Of a DNA stretch of 14,837 nucleotides, positions 1-7,337 are shown one piece after another. Positions within the stretch are counted from its first letter, which is position 1. Each line of letters opens with the position of its first letter. The notes below the pieces were generated by a model. It did no database searches and was not told the origin of the DNA. It was given only the letters and a program-made list of their open reading frames with translations. The stretch comes from Neisseriaceae bacterium (GTDB lineage: Bacteria; Pseudomonadota; Gammaproteobacteria; Burkholderiales; Neisseriaceae), in assembly GCA_030151665.1 (NCBI GenBank), contig JASLDB010000070.1, positions 1 to 14,837 on the forward strand, given 5' to 3'. The translations under genes and the position numbers were made by a program.

Positions 1-1
1 C

Positions 2-1759
2 CAAGAAATTCCTTGTTTTGCGTTGACTAGTCCGCATGCTGGTTCTGATGCAGGTGGTATTCCTGACTTTGGCGTGGTGTGTAAAGGCGATTACAAAGAC
101 CCAATTACAGGTGAAGAGCACAAAGATGTTTTGGGTATTCGTGTGTCTTGGGAAAAACGCTGGATTACTTTGGCGCCTGTGGCTACCGTTTTGGGCTTGG
201 CGTTTAAAATGTATGACCCAGATGGTTTGTTGGGGGACAAAAAAGACATCGGTATTACCTGTGCTTTGGTACCAACTAGCCATGAAGGTGTGGAAATTGG
301 TCGCCGTCATTACCCATCAGGCAGCGTATTCATGAATGGTCCAACATCTGGTAAAGATGTCTTTATTCCGATTGATTGGATTATTGGTGGATTGGATTAT
401 GCTGGTAAAGGCTGGCAAATGTTGGTGGAATGCTTGTCTGTAGGCCGTTGTATCTCATTGCCTGCTAACTCAGTGGCCGCTGGTAAAGTTGCTTCTTATA
501 CCACGAGTTTGTATGCCCGCATTCGTGACCAATTTGGTTTGCCTATCGGTCGCTTTGAGGGTGTTGATGAAGCCTTGGCTCGCATCTTGAGCAATACTTA
601 TCAAATGGAAGCTGCACAAGACTTGGCTTTGACGGCTTTGGATATTGGCCAAAAGCCTAGTGTGATTTCTGCCATTTTGAAATACCACAACACTGAACGC
701 ATGCGCAAGACCATGAATGATGCGATGGATGTACATGGTGGTCGCACTGTGGTGCAAGGTCCACGTAACTATTTGACCAATGCTTACCAAGCTGTACCGA
801 TTGCCATTACCGTTGAAGGCGCCAATATTTTGACCCGTAGCATGATGATCTTCGGTCAAGGTGCGATTCGTTGTCATCCCTTTGTTCTAAAAGAAATGAA
901 TGCTGCGTTTAGCAATGATAGCCAAGCATTTGACAAAGCATTCTCTGGCCACACTCACTTTATTGTGACCAACTTCTTTAGAAGTTTTTGGTTAGGTTTA
1001 ACCAATGGTGCATTTGCTTCTAGCCCAAAATCGGGTGTGACAGCCAAATACTACCGTCGCATGACTCGTCTTGCTGCGAACTATGCAGTATTGGTGGACA
1101 TGAGCATGTTGAGTTTGGGTGGTTCGTTGAAATTCCGTGAAAAACTATCTGCTCGTTTGGGTGATATTGTTTCGCAATTGTTTATTGCCAGTGGTGTATT
1201 GAAACGCTTTGAAAAAGAAGGTTGCCAAGAGGCGGACGTTGCCATTATGCAATATTCCGTTGAACAAGCTTTGTATGAAGCACAAGTGGCAATGGATGGT
1301 GTGTTGAAAAACTTACCAAACCGTCCTTTGGCTTGGGTATTGCGTCTATTTACCATGCCAGTGGGTCACAGTATTGCCGCACCAAGTGACAAATTGGGTA
1401 GCAAGGTTGCACAAACTGCAATGCAAGGCGATGCCAATCTTGAGCGTTTGACCAAAGGTATTTTTGTGTCAAAAGATGAAACCGATCCAGTGGGTGTGTT
1501 GCGTTATGCACATCAAGCAGTTATTGCGGCTGAGCCAATTGAAAAAACATTGCGCCAGTTGGCTCGTGAAGAAAAATTCACTGCGGTTTCACCTGCAACA
1601 CAATTACAAGAAGCTTTGGATACTGAGGTGATTAACCAAGAAGAATTTGATTTGGTTACACGTGCACGCAAGCTAAAACGTGATGTTATCATGGTTGATG
1701 ACTTTGACATGAAGCTTGATAAGCACGATGAAAAACTATTAGATCGTCATATTTTCTAA
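2..1759 (+). CDS. fadE: Acyl-CoA dehydrogenase FadE, 3' part (start lies before the window)
   Basis: Catalyses the first, FAD-dependent step of fatty-acid beta-oxidation (acyl-CoA to trans-2-enoyl-CoA). The reading frame is open from base 2, so the gene begins upstream. About 585 codons are visible, and the E. coli protein is about 814 residues, so roughly the first 230 are missing. The visible part starts in the flavin-binding region (TSPHAGSDAGG, where the family usually has Glu in place of His). It continues through GITCAL, GVEIGRRH and MLVECLSVGR to ITVEGANILTRSMMIFGQGA. The Glu of VEGAN (codon at 815-817) aligns with the catalytic base of acyl-CoA dehydrogenases. The FadE-specific C-terminal extension follows, with FWLGLT, SARLGDI.SQL, APSDKL and a VDDFD motif near the end. 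The match extends along the whole length to the large enterobacterial-type FadE rather than the roughly 380- or 590-residue families. The TTG at 23 is an internal codon, not a start. An inverted repeat follows the stop. Confidence 0.95.
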   Translation, partial: QEIPCFALTSPHAGSDAGGIPDFGVVCKGDYKDPITGEEHKDVLGIRVSWEKRWITLAPVATVLGLAFKMYDPDGLLGDKKDIGITCALVPTSHEGVEIGRRHYPSGSVFMNGPTSGKDVFIPIDWIIGGLDYAGKGWQMLVECLSVGRCISLPANSVAAGKVASYTTSLYARIRDQFGLPIGRFEGVDEALARILSNTYQMEAAQDLALTALDIGQKPSVISAILKYHNTERMRKTMNDAMDVHGGRTVVQGPRNYLTNAYQAVPIAITVEGANILTRSMMIFGQGAIRCHPFVLKEMNAAFSNDSQAFDKAFSGHTHFIVTNFFRSFWLGLTNGAFASSPKSGVTAKYYRRMTRLAANYAVLVDMSMLSLGGSLKFREKLSARLGDIVSQLFIASGVLKRFEKEGCQEADVAIMQYSVEQALYEAQVAMDGVLKNLPNRPLAWVLRLFTMPVGHSIAAPSDKLGSKVAQTAMQGDANLERLTKGIFVSKDETDPVGVLRYAHQAVIAAEPIEKTLRQLAREEKFTAVSPATQLQEALDTEVINQEEFDLVTRARKLKRDVIMVDDFDMKLDKHDEKLLDRHIF

Positions 1760-1775
1760 TAGAATAATTATTCTA
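1760..1775. promoter_or_regulatory. 16-base perfect palindrome directly after fadE
   Basis: The sequence TAGAATAATTATTCTA is a perfect palindrome starting one base after the fadE stop codon. It could be a repressor operator for the fadL side or part of a transcript-end structure. It is AT-only apart from one G and one C, so it would form a weak hairpin with no loop, which makes a protein-binding site more plausible than a terminator. No known regulator consensus was recognised. Chance occurrence in AT-rich spacer is possible. Confidence 0.3.
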
Positions 1776-1796
1776 ATATTGGCATTAAAAACTAAT

Positions 1797-1853
1797 AAAC
1801 TGACCTTTTAATAGGTTAATGAAATATAAAATACCAACAAAAGGTCAGTTTTT
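1797..1853. terminator. Probable terminator after fadE (13-bp stem)
   Basis: Arms AAACTGACCTTTT (1797-1809) and AAAAGGTCAGTTT (1839-1851) are exact reverse complements. They are separated by a 29-base AT-rich loop, and the right arm runs into a T5 tract. The left arm starts with A-rich sequence, so it could also act on the opposite strand. The loop is long for an intrinsic terminator, so efficiency is uncertain. Its position suggests it separates the fadE transcript from fadL. Confidence 0.55.
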
Positions 1854-1874
1854 AGTGTAAAAAATAACAAAAGA

Positions 1875-1893
1875 CTTTGGCAAAAAGCCAAGG
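1875..1893. other. Small hairpin in the fadE-fadL spacer
   Basis: CTTTGGC (1875-1881) and GCCAAGG (1887-1893) can pair over 7 bp, including one G-U pair, around an A5 loop. No T-tract follows on the plus strand. Read on the minus strand it is followed by T-rich sequence and could act as a weak terminator. Function is unknown; together with the repeat at 1797-1853 it makes this 252-base spacer unusually structured. Confidence 0.3.
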
Positions 1894-1924
1894 CATACTA
1901 AAATCGTAAAGTATTCGCTCTATT

Positions 1925-1953
1925 TTGTTAAAAAAGTAGATGAATAAGTTAAT
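1925..1953 (+). promoter_or_regulatory. Weak candidate promoter for fadL
   Basis: TTGTTA (1925-1930) and GTTAAT (1948-1953) are spaced by 17 bases, and each matches its sigma-70 hexamer at four of six positions. Transcription would begin near 1960, which would put the inverted repeat at 1964-1979 just downstream, a typical repressor position. Both hexamers are imperfect in an AT-rich spacer, so this is only a candidate. Confidence 0.25.
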
Positions 1954-1963
1954 TTATGGTTTT

Positions 1964-1979
1964 ACTTGCGCATGCAAGT
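1964..1979. promoter_or_regulatory. Candidate operator upstream of fadL
   Basis: ACTTGC-GCAT-GCAAGT is an interrupted inverted repeat with exact 6-base arms and a 4-base spacer, 32 bases before the fadL start codon. The geometry resembles the operators of TetR-type fatty-acid regulators such as PsrA, but the arm sequence differs from the PsrA consensus I know. It stands out as GC-containing symmetry in AT-rich surroundings. Assignment to a fatty-acid regulator is inference from position only. Confidence 0.35.
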
Positions 1980-2011
1980 GTAGTGTCTACAACTAATATT
2001 GGAGAAGCATT

Positions 2012-3532
2012 ATGTCACGTCAAAATTTTTTAACCACGCTGAAATACACCAGTATTGCGGTAACGGCAGCATTGTCCGCACAAGCAGCCATGGCATCGGG
2101 CTACCACTTTGGTACGCAATCAACGAGTGCACAAAGTACTGCCAACTCGTCTGCTGCTGAAGCGGCTGATGCAGGCACCATTTTCTATAACCCTGCTGGT
2201 TTGACCAAATTAGAGGGTACACAGGTGACTGGTGTGATGAATTTGGTTGCGCCAAGTGTTAAATACCGGGATGGTCAAGGTTGGTATGCAGGTAAGCCTG
2301 GCCAACAACAAGAAATTCAAGGTTCATCATCAGGAAAAATTACTGATGATATTATTCCAGTTCCCCATGTTTATGGTTCTCATCAAATCAATGATAAATG
2401 GACAGTTGGCTTGGGTGTGTATGTCCCATTTGCTTCTTCTACTGACTACCCAGAAGATTCTGTTTTACGCTATAACGTCAATCAAACCAAATTAACCTCG
2501 ATCGACATTAACCCAACTGTAGCATACAAAATTAATGATAAACATTCAGTGGCTTTGGGTTTGATTGCCCAATACAGCACGGCTGAGTTACGACAATATG
2601 CGAACTTTGCTGGTTTAGCAAATTATGCACAAGCTACTGGACAAGTTAAACCGTCAGGACAAGTTAAACCGTCAGGACAAGTTGCAGATGGTCAATTAGA
2701 TGGTTTTGCGAAAGTCAAAGGCCATGACTGGGGATTCGGTTATAACTTAGGTTGGATGTGGGACATTAATGACGATGTTCGAGTAGGTGTAAGTTATCGC
2801 TCAAAAATTAAGCATACTTTAAAGGGTAATGCAGATTGGGAAGTTACTAAAGATAGCCCATTTAATGATTATATTCAAAAGGAATATGGTGTTGTGGGTC
2901 CTGGTGTAGTGACAGGTGGTGGTTACCATGATAGTCAAGCTAAGGTAAAAATTGTAACGCCAGAATCATTGTCTGTGCATGGTATGTGGAAAGTAAATCC
3001 ACTTTGGAAAGTCTATGGCGATGTGACTTGGACCAAGCATTCTCGATTCAATGAGGTAGATATTGAATATATAAATGCAGACAAAGCAGTTGCTAATGCG
3101 GAAAAACCCAGTCCTTTAAAACCTTTGGATAAATCAAACCATACTTATTTGAAACCCAATTGGAAAGACACTTTTAAAGTTGCTGTTGGTGCATCATACC
3201 AATACAGCGATCCATTGCAATTGCGTTTTGGTGTGGCATATGACCAATCGCCCGTTCGCAGTGCAAATGATCGCTTAAGCACCATGCCTGATAATGACCG
3301 TATTTGGTTCTCTGTGGGGGCGAAATACGATATCAACAAACAAAATACCATTGATGTGGGTTACAGCTATTTGTACATCAAAAATGCTGATGCCAATGTC
3401 AATGGTTGGTGTGGTAGTTCAGCTGCTGCTGGTGCTGATGCAAACAACTGTGTATCCAGTCGCACCAATGGTTCTGCAAAATTTAAGAGCAATGCTCAAA
3501 TCTTAGGTATGCAATACACCTATCGTTTTTAA
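2012..3532 (+). CDS. fadL: Outer-membrane long-chain fatty acid transporter (FadL/TodX family)
   Basis: Forms an outer-membrane beta-barrel that lets long-chain fatty acids or other hydrophobic compounds enter the periplasm. The 506-residue product has a signal peptide with hydrophobic core at about residues 13-26 and an AMA cleavage motif (A26-M27-A28). The mature N-terminus carries the family's conserved YNPAGL segment (N60-P61-A62), part of the N-terminal hatch. Alternating aromatic beta-strands follow, and the protein ends in YTYRF, a C-terminal Phe typical of BAM substrates. C467 and C480 could form a disulfide in a late extracellular loop. GQVKPS is repeated at residues 210-221. A clear GGAGA ribosome site at 2001-2005 supports the ATG at 2012. 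Its position between fadE and the beta-oxidation enzymes supports fatty acid uptake as the role. The exact substrate range cannot be read from sequence. Confidence 0.93.
   Translation: MSRQNFLTTLKYTSIAVTAALSAQAAMASGYHFGTQSTSAQSTANSSAAEAADAGTIFYNPAGLTKLEGTQVTGVMNLVAPSVKYRDGQGWYAGKPGQQQEIQGSSSGKITDDIIPVPHVYGSHQINDKWTVGLGVYVPFASSTDYPEDSVLRYNVNQTKLTSIDINPTVAYKINDKHSVALGLIAQYSTAELRQYANFAGLANYAQATGQVKPSGQVKPSGQVADGQLDGFAKVKGHDWGFGYNLGWMWDINDDVRVGVSYRSKIKHTLKGNADWEVTKDSPFNDYIQKEYGVVGPGVVTGGGYHDSQAKVKIVTPESLSVHGMWKVNPLWKVYGDVTWTKHSRFNEVDIEYINADKAVANAEKPSPLKPLDKSNHTYLKPNWKDTFKVAVGASYQYSDPLQLRFGVAYDQSPVRSANDRLSTMPDNDRIWFSVGAKYDINKQNTIDVGYSYLYIKNADANVNGWCGSSAAAGADANNCVSSRTNGSAKFKSNAQILGMQYTYRF
2639..2683 (+). 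repeat. In-frame 18-base tandem repeat inside fadL (2.5 copies)
   Basis: The unit GGACAAGTTAAACCGTCA occurs exactly at 2639-2656 and 2657-2674, followed by its first nine bases at 2675-2683. It encodes GQVKPS twice and then GQV (residues 210-224). The copies are identical, so expansion or contraction would add or remove six residues without a frameshift. The segment lies in a low-complexity, probably surface-exposed loop. Confidence 0.9.
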
Positions 3533-3542
3533 ATGAAAGAGG

Positions 3543-3567
3543 GCCGAAATGGGGTGATCATTTCGGC
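3543..3567 (+). promoter_or_regulatory. Hairpin between fadL and fadB, possible pseudoknot over the fadB start region
   Basis: GCCGAAATG (3543-3551) and CATTTCGGC (3559-3567) form a perfect 9-bp stem closed by the 7-base loop GGGTGAT. No T-tract follows, so it is a poor intrinsic terminator. The loop can pair with ATCAC at 3574-3578 (via GTGAT) or with TCACC at 3595-3599 (via GGTGA), the latter touching the fadB start codon. It may protect the fadL mRNA end or tune translation of fadB. Confidence 0.5.
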
Positions 3568-3599
3568 TAATTAATCACTATTGAGATAAAGAGGTCACC

Positions 3600-5972
3600 A
3601 TGTCACAAAAGAAATTTGTGGTAAGAAAAGTTGCCGTATTGGGCGCTGGTGTTATGGGTGCGCAAATCGCCGCTCATTTGGCCAATGCCAAGGTTGCAAC
3701 GGTTTTATTTGATTTACCTGCCAAAGAAGGCCCTAAAAACGCCATCGTTGAAAAAGCATTGGCAGCTTTGAAAAAGCAAAAGCCAGCACCTTTGGCGGCA
3801 AAAGATGCATTAAGTTACATTAAAGCCGCTAACTATGAAGACAACTTGGATGAATTGCAAGATTGTGATTTGGTGATTGAAGCTGTTGCTGAGCGCATGG
3901 ACATTAAAGAAAGCTTATATGCTAAAGTGGCGCCAAAATTGGGTGCAAACACCATTTTTGCCACCAATACATCGGGCTTGTCGATTGAAGCTTTGGGTCA
4001 AAAATTCCCAGACAGCTTAAAACACCGTTTTTGCGGCGTACACTTTTTTAATCCACCACGTTACATGCACTTATTGGAATTGATTCCTTGCCAAGCAACT
4101 GATGCGGCTGTTTTGGATAACTTAGAGCGTTTCTTTGTGAGTGCATTGGGTAAAGGTGTGGTTCGTGCTAAAGATACGCCAAACTTTATTGCCAACCGCA
4201 TTGGTGTGTTCTCCATGTTAGCAACCATGTACAACGCCAAAAAATTTGGTTTGCGTTTTGATGTGGTGGATGCTTTAACGGGTAGCAAAATTGGTCGCCC
4301 TAAATCAGCGACATTCCGTACGGCTGATGTAGTGGGCTTGGACACTTTTGCTCACGTTGCCAAAACCATGCAAACGGGTTTGGAAAACGACAAATGGCAT
4401 GCTTATTTTACATTGCCTGAATGGTTGTTGAAGTTAATCGAAAATGGCGCTTTGGGTGCAAAAACCAAAGGCGGTATTTTCAAAAAAGAAGGCAAACGCA
4501 TCATGATGTTCGACCCGACTCAGGGTGAATATGTGCCATCGACTGGCAAAGCGGATGCAGAAGTGTTGGAAATCTTGAAAATCAAAGATGCCGCTGAGCG
4601 ATTTGCTGCTTTACGCGCATCAGATAACAACCAAGCCAAATTCTTGTGGGCGATTTTCCGTGATGCGTTCCATTACATCGCAGTGAATGCCAAAGACATT
4701 GCCAACAATGCGCGTGATATTGATTTTGCCATTCGTTGGGGCTTTGGTTGGGATGTGGGTCCATTGGAAACATGGCAAGGTGCTGGTTGGCAGCAAGTGG
4801 CTCAGTGGATTGCCGAAGACATTGCTTCTGGCGAAGCCATGACTCATGAACCTTTACCAGCTTGGGTGATGACACGCCAAGGTGTGCATGACGATGCAGG
4901 TAGCTACAATTTTGCTACAGGCAATCAAGAAGCGCGTTCAACATTGGATGTTTATGCACGTCAAGTTGTACCAGCTCGTTTATTGGGTGAAAGCCGTGTG
5001 GCTTTGGGCAACACTGTATTTGAAACCAATACAGTTCGTGCTTTTACCTTGCCAGAACAAAGCAATATTTTGATTGTTAGCAATACCAATAAAATGCACG
5101 CCATTAGTCGTGATGTATTGGAAGGCTTTAACCAAGCAATTGATTTGGCTGAAAAAGAATACGATGCAATGGTTATTTGGGCTGAAGATGGTCCATTCTC
5201 TGTGGGTGCGGATTTGAAATCCATGATGCCAGCGTTTGCAGCAGGTGACATCAAAGCCATTGAAGACACCGTGGCCTTGTTCCAAAAAACTGCCATGCGT
5301 TTGCGTTACAGTAGCATTCCAACTGTTTCTGCTGCCCAAGGTTTTGCGTTTGGTGGTGGTTGTGAGTTCTTGTTACACAGTGATCGCATTGTTGCGGCAT
5401 TAGAGTCTTACATTGGCTTGGTTGAAGTTGGTGTGGGTTTGATTCCTGCAGGTGGTGGCAGCAAAGAATTTGCCATGCGCGCAGCGCGTGAGAGCAAAGG
5501 CGATCTATTGGCAGCCTTAAAAGACAAATTCATGAATTTGGCAACAGCCCAAGTGGCAACCAGTGCTTTAGAAGCCAAAGAGTTGGGTTTCTTGCGCCCT
5601 AGCGATGTGGTCATTTTCAATGTACATGAATTATTGCATGTGGCATTGAGCGAAGCACAAGCTTTGGCTAATAGCAATTACCGTCCGCAAAATCAACAAA
5701 CCTTTAAAGTGGCTGGTCGAACTGGTGCAGCTTCCATTAAAGGTCAATTGGTGAACATGAAAGAAGGCGGTTTCATCAGTGAGTACGACATGCACATTGC
5801 CAGTCAAATCGCTTGGGTGATGACTGGTGGTGATGTGGATGAAGGCACGGTTGTGGATGAACAATGGGTGTTGGATTTGGAACGCAAAGTGTTTGTTGAA
5901 TTGCTTCAACAAGAAAAAACGCTAGAGCGCATTGAAAACATGATGAGCACTGGTAAACCTTTGCGTAACTAA
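3600..5972 (+). CDS. fadB: Bifunctional 3-hydroxyacyl-CoA dehydrogenase / enoyl-CoA hydratase (FadN-like domain order)
   Basis: Carries out hydration of trans-2-enoyl-CoA and NAD-dependent oxidation of L-3-hydroxyacyl-CoA in beta-oxidation. The 790 residues begin with a Rossmann domain (GAGVMG at 15-20). The dehydrogenase active site follows at HFFNPP (H148), with the paired Glu in HLLELI (E160), and then the helical 3HCDH domain. The hydratase/crotonase domain occupies roughly residues 490-700. It has SVGADLKSM, GGGCE (E589) and a second acidic residue in LVEVGVGLIP (E609), the same 20-residue spacing as the two catalytic Glu of classical enoyl-CoA hydratase. This order, dehydrogenase first, matches Bacillus FadN and its proteobacterial relatives, and is the reverse of E. 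coli FadB, so the symbol fadB reflects function. A good AAAGAGGT ribosome site (3588-3595) precedes the ATG. The thiolase ATG follows its stop codon by 15 bases, so the two are very likely co-translated. Confidence 0.94.
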   Translation: MSQKKFVVRKVAVLGAGVMGAQIAAHLANAKVATVLFDLPAKEGPKNAIVEKALAALKKQKPAPLAAKDALSYIKAANYEDNLDELQDCDLVIEAVAERMDIKESLYAKVAPKLGANTIFATNTSGLSIEALGQKFPDSLKHRFCGVHFFNPPRYMHLLELIPCQATDAAVLDNLERFFVSALGKGVVRAKDTPNFIANRIGVFSMLATMYNAKKFGLRFDVVDALTGSKIGRPKSATFRTADVVGLDTFAHVAKTMQTGLENDKWHAYFTLPEWLLKLIENGALGAKTKGGIFKKEGKRIMMFDPTQGEYVPSTGKADAEVLEILKIKDAAERFAALRASDNNQAKFLWAIFRDAFHYIAVNAKDIANNARDIDFAIRWGFGWDVGPLETWQGAGWQQVAQWIAEDIASGEAMTHEPLPAWVMTRQGVHDDAGSYNFATGNQEARSTLDVYARQVVPARLLGESRVALGNTVFETNTVRAFTLPEQSNILIVSNTNKMHAISRDVLEGFNQAIDLAEKEYDAMVIWAEDGPFSVGADLKSMMPAFAAGDIKAIEDTVALFQKTAMRLRYSSIPTVSAAQGFAFGGGCEFLLHSDRIVAALESYIGLVEVGVGLIPAGGGSKEFAMRAARESKGDLLAALKDKFMNLATAQVATSALEAKELGFLRPSDVVIFNVHELLHVALSEAQALANSNYRPQNQQTFKVAGRTGAASIKGQLVNMKEGGFISEYDMHIASQIAWVMTGGDVDEGTVVDEQWVLDLERKVFVELLQQEKTLERIENMMSTGKPLRN

Positions 5973-5987
5973 TCGTTGGAGAAGAGA

Positions 5988-7187
5988 ATGACTCAATTAC
6001 AAGATGCATACATTGTAGCGGCGACTCGTACGCCTGTTGGTAAAGCCCCTCGCGGCATGTTACGCACCACTCGTCCTGACGATATGTTGGCGCATGTGAT
6101 TCGCTCGGTGATGGCACAAGCCCCAGGCTTGGATCCTCGCGAAGTGAACGACGTGGTGGCAGGTTGTGCTTTTCCTGAAGCTGAGCAAGGCTTAAACATG
6201 GCCCGTATTGGGGCTTTGTTGGCAGGCTTGCCTGATACCACAGGTGGTATCACCATTAATCGTTATTGTTCAAGTGGTTTGAATGCTTTGCAAATCGCTG
6301 CTGACCGTGTTCGTACAGGTGAAGCAGAGGTGACGATTGCCGCTGGTGTGGAATCTATGTCGATGATTCCCATGATGGGCAATAAAGTGGCATTGAATCC
6401 AGCCATTTTTGACAATGACGAAAATGTTGCTATTGCTTATGGTATGGGTTTGACAGCTGAAAACGTGGCGAATCAATGGGGTGTTTCTCGCGAAGCGCAA
6501 GACGCATTTGCAGTAGAAAGCCACCGCCGTGCTTTGGCTGCCATTCAATCTGGTGCATTTAAGTCTGAAATTAGCCCGATTGAAGCGGTGTATCGCACAG
6601 CCGATTTGGTCAGCCGCGAAGTGAAAGAAATCCGCAAACTATTGGATACCGATGAAGGCCCTCGTGCAGATACCACGATGGAAGGTTTGGCTCGTTTACG
6701 CACAGTATTTGCTGCCAAAGGCAGTGTGACAGCGGGTAATAGCTCACAAATGTCTGATGGTGCGGGTGCTTTATTGGTGGTTTCTGAGAAAATCTTAAAG
6801 CAATACAATTTAACCCCGATTGCTCGTTATGCTGGTTTTGCTGTCCGTGGCGTGCCACCTGAAATCATGGGTATTGGTCCAAAAGAAGCCATTCCTGCTG
6901 TGTTGAAAAATGCTGGTTTGACTTTGGCTGATATGAAATGGATTGAATTGAACGAGGCGTTTGCTGCACAAGCTTTGGCTGTGATTCAAGACTTGGATTT
7001 GGACACCAATATCGTGAATCCGAATGGTGGTGCGATTGCTTTGGGTCACCCATTGGGTGGTACCGGTGCGATTCGTGCAGCAACCGTGATTCATGGTATG
7101 CGCAATAAAGGTCAAACAGGTTACGGCATGGTATCAATGTGTATTGGTACAGGTATGGGTGCGGCTGGTTTGATTGAAGTATTGTAA
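5988..7187 (+). CDS. fadA: Acetyl-CoA C-acyltransferase (3-ketoacyl-CoA thiolase)
   Basis: Performs the last step of beta-oxidation, thiolytic cleavage of 3-ketoacyl-CoA to acetyl-CoA and a shortened acyl-CoA. The 399 residues contain all thiolase signatures: the nucleophile C94 in NRYCSSGLNALQ, NEAFAAQ (N322), H354 in GGAIALGHPLGGTGA and C385 in CIGTGMGAAGL near the end. The start is the ATG at 5988, because GGAGAAGAG at 5978-5986 is its ribosome site. A TTG in frame at 5976 would place that site inside the gene. It sits 15 bases after fadB and is followed by a strong terminator, so it is the last gene of the unit. Domain content alone does not exclude a biosynthetic acetyl-CoA acetyltransferase, but pairing with fadB and fadE favours degradation. 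Confidence 0.94.
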   Translation: MTQLQDAYIVAATRTPVGKAPRGMLRTTRPDDMLAHVIRSVMAQAPGLDPREVNDVVAGCAFPEAEQGLNMARIGALLAGLPDTTGGITINRYCSSGLNALQIAADRVRTGEAEVTIAAGVESMSMIPMMGNKVALNPAIFDNDENVAIAYGMGLTAENVANQWGVSREAQDAFAVESHRRALAAIQSGAFKSEISPIEAVYRTADLVSREVKEIRKLLDTDEGPRADTTMEGLARLRTVFAAKGSVTAGNSSQMSDGAGALLVVSEKILKQYNLTPIARYAGFAVRGVPPEIMGIGPKEAIPAVLKNAGLTLADMKWIELNEAFAAQALAVIQDLDLDTNIVNPNGGAIALGHPLGGTGAIRAATVIHGMRNKGQTGYGMVSMCIGTGMGAAGLIEVL

Positions 7188-7204
7188 GTTAATATAATAT
7201 AACC

Positions 7205-7236
7205 AAACCCTGCGATATTTTGCAGGGTTTTTTTTT
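7205..7236 (+). terminator. Rho-independent terminator after fadA
   Basis: AAACCCTGC (7205-7213) and GCAGGGTTT (7222-7230) form a perfect 9-bp stem with an 8-base loop. The right arm continues into an uninterrupted run of nine T (7228-7236). It starts 17 bases after the thiolase stop codon and cleanly ends the fatty-acid transcript. Confidence 0.93.
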
Positions 7237-7302
7237 GGGTATTTTGTGCAGTGCGAAACGATAAAATACTGTTTACAGGGTCGATGAAGCATGTAACTGA
7301 GT

Positions 7303-7308
7303 TATAAT
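7303..7308 (+). promoter_or_regulatory. -10 element ahead of recO
   Basis: A perfect TATAAT at 7303-7308 lies 29 bases before the recO ATG, so transcription would start around 7315 and leave a leader of only about 23 bases. No good -35 is present: TCGATG at 16-base spacing matches only three positions. It is the best promoter candidate for the recO-to-comM run. Confidence 0.5.
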
Positions 7309-7337
7309 CCTAAAATCAAAAAGACAAAACGAGTACA

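Noticed and set aside
470..877. Minus-strand open frame of 135 codons inside fadE
   Set aside because: It is antisense to the strongly conserved catalytic part of FadE. It has no recognisable domain and no promoter or ribosome site that I could see.
2400..3170. Apparent drift to TTA leucine codons in the middle of fadL, suggesting a recombined segment
   Set aside because: By eye the shift is small, and relaxed codon use is common in surface loops. Without a computed codon profile or alignment it does not justify a claim of mosaic origin.
4961..5339. Two overlapping minus-strand open frames of 111 and 119 codons inside fadB
   Set aside because: They lie wholly opposite the conserved hydratase region, show no family motif and arise from the plus-strand codon pattern.
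5976..5987. TTG at 5976 as an upstream start for the thiolase
   Set aside because: The ribosome site GGAGAAGAG (5978-5986) lies directly after it and is well placed for the ATG at 5988. The extra residues MEKR have no family support.
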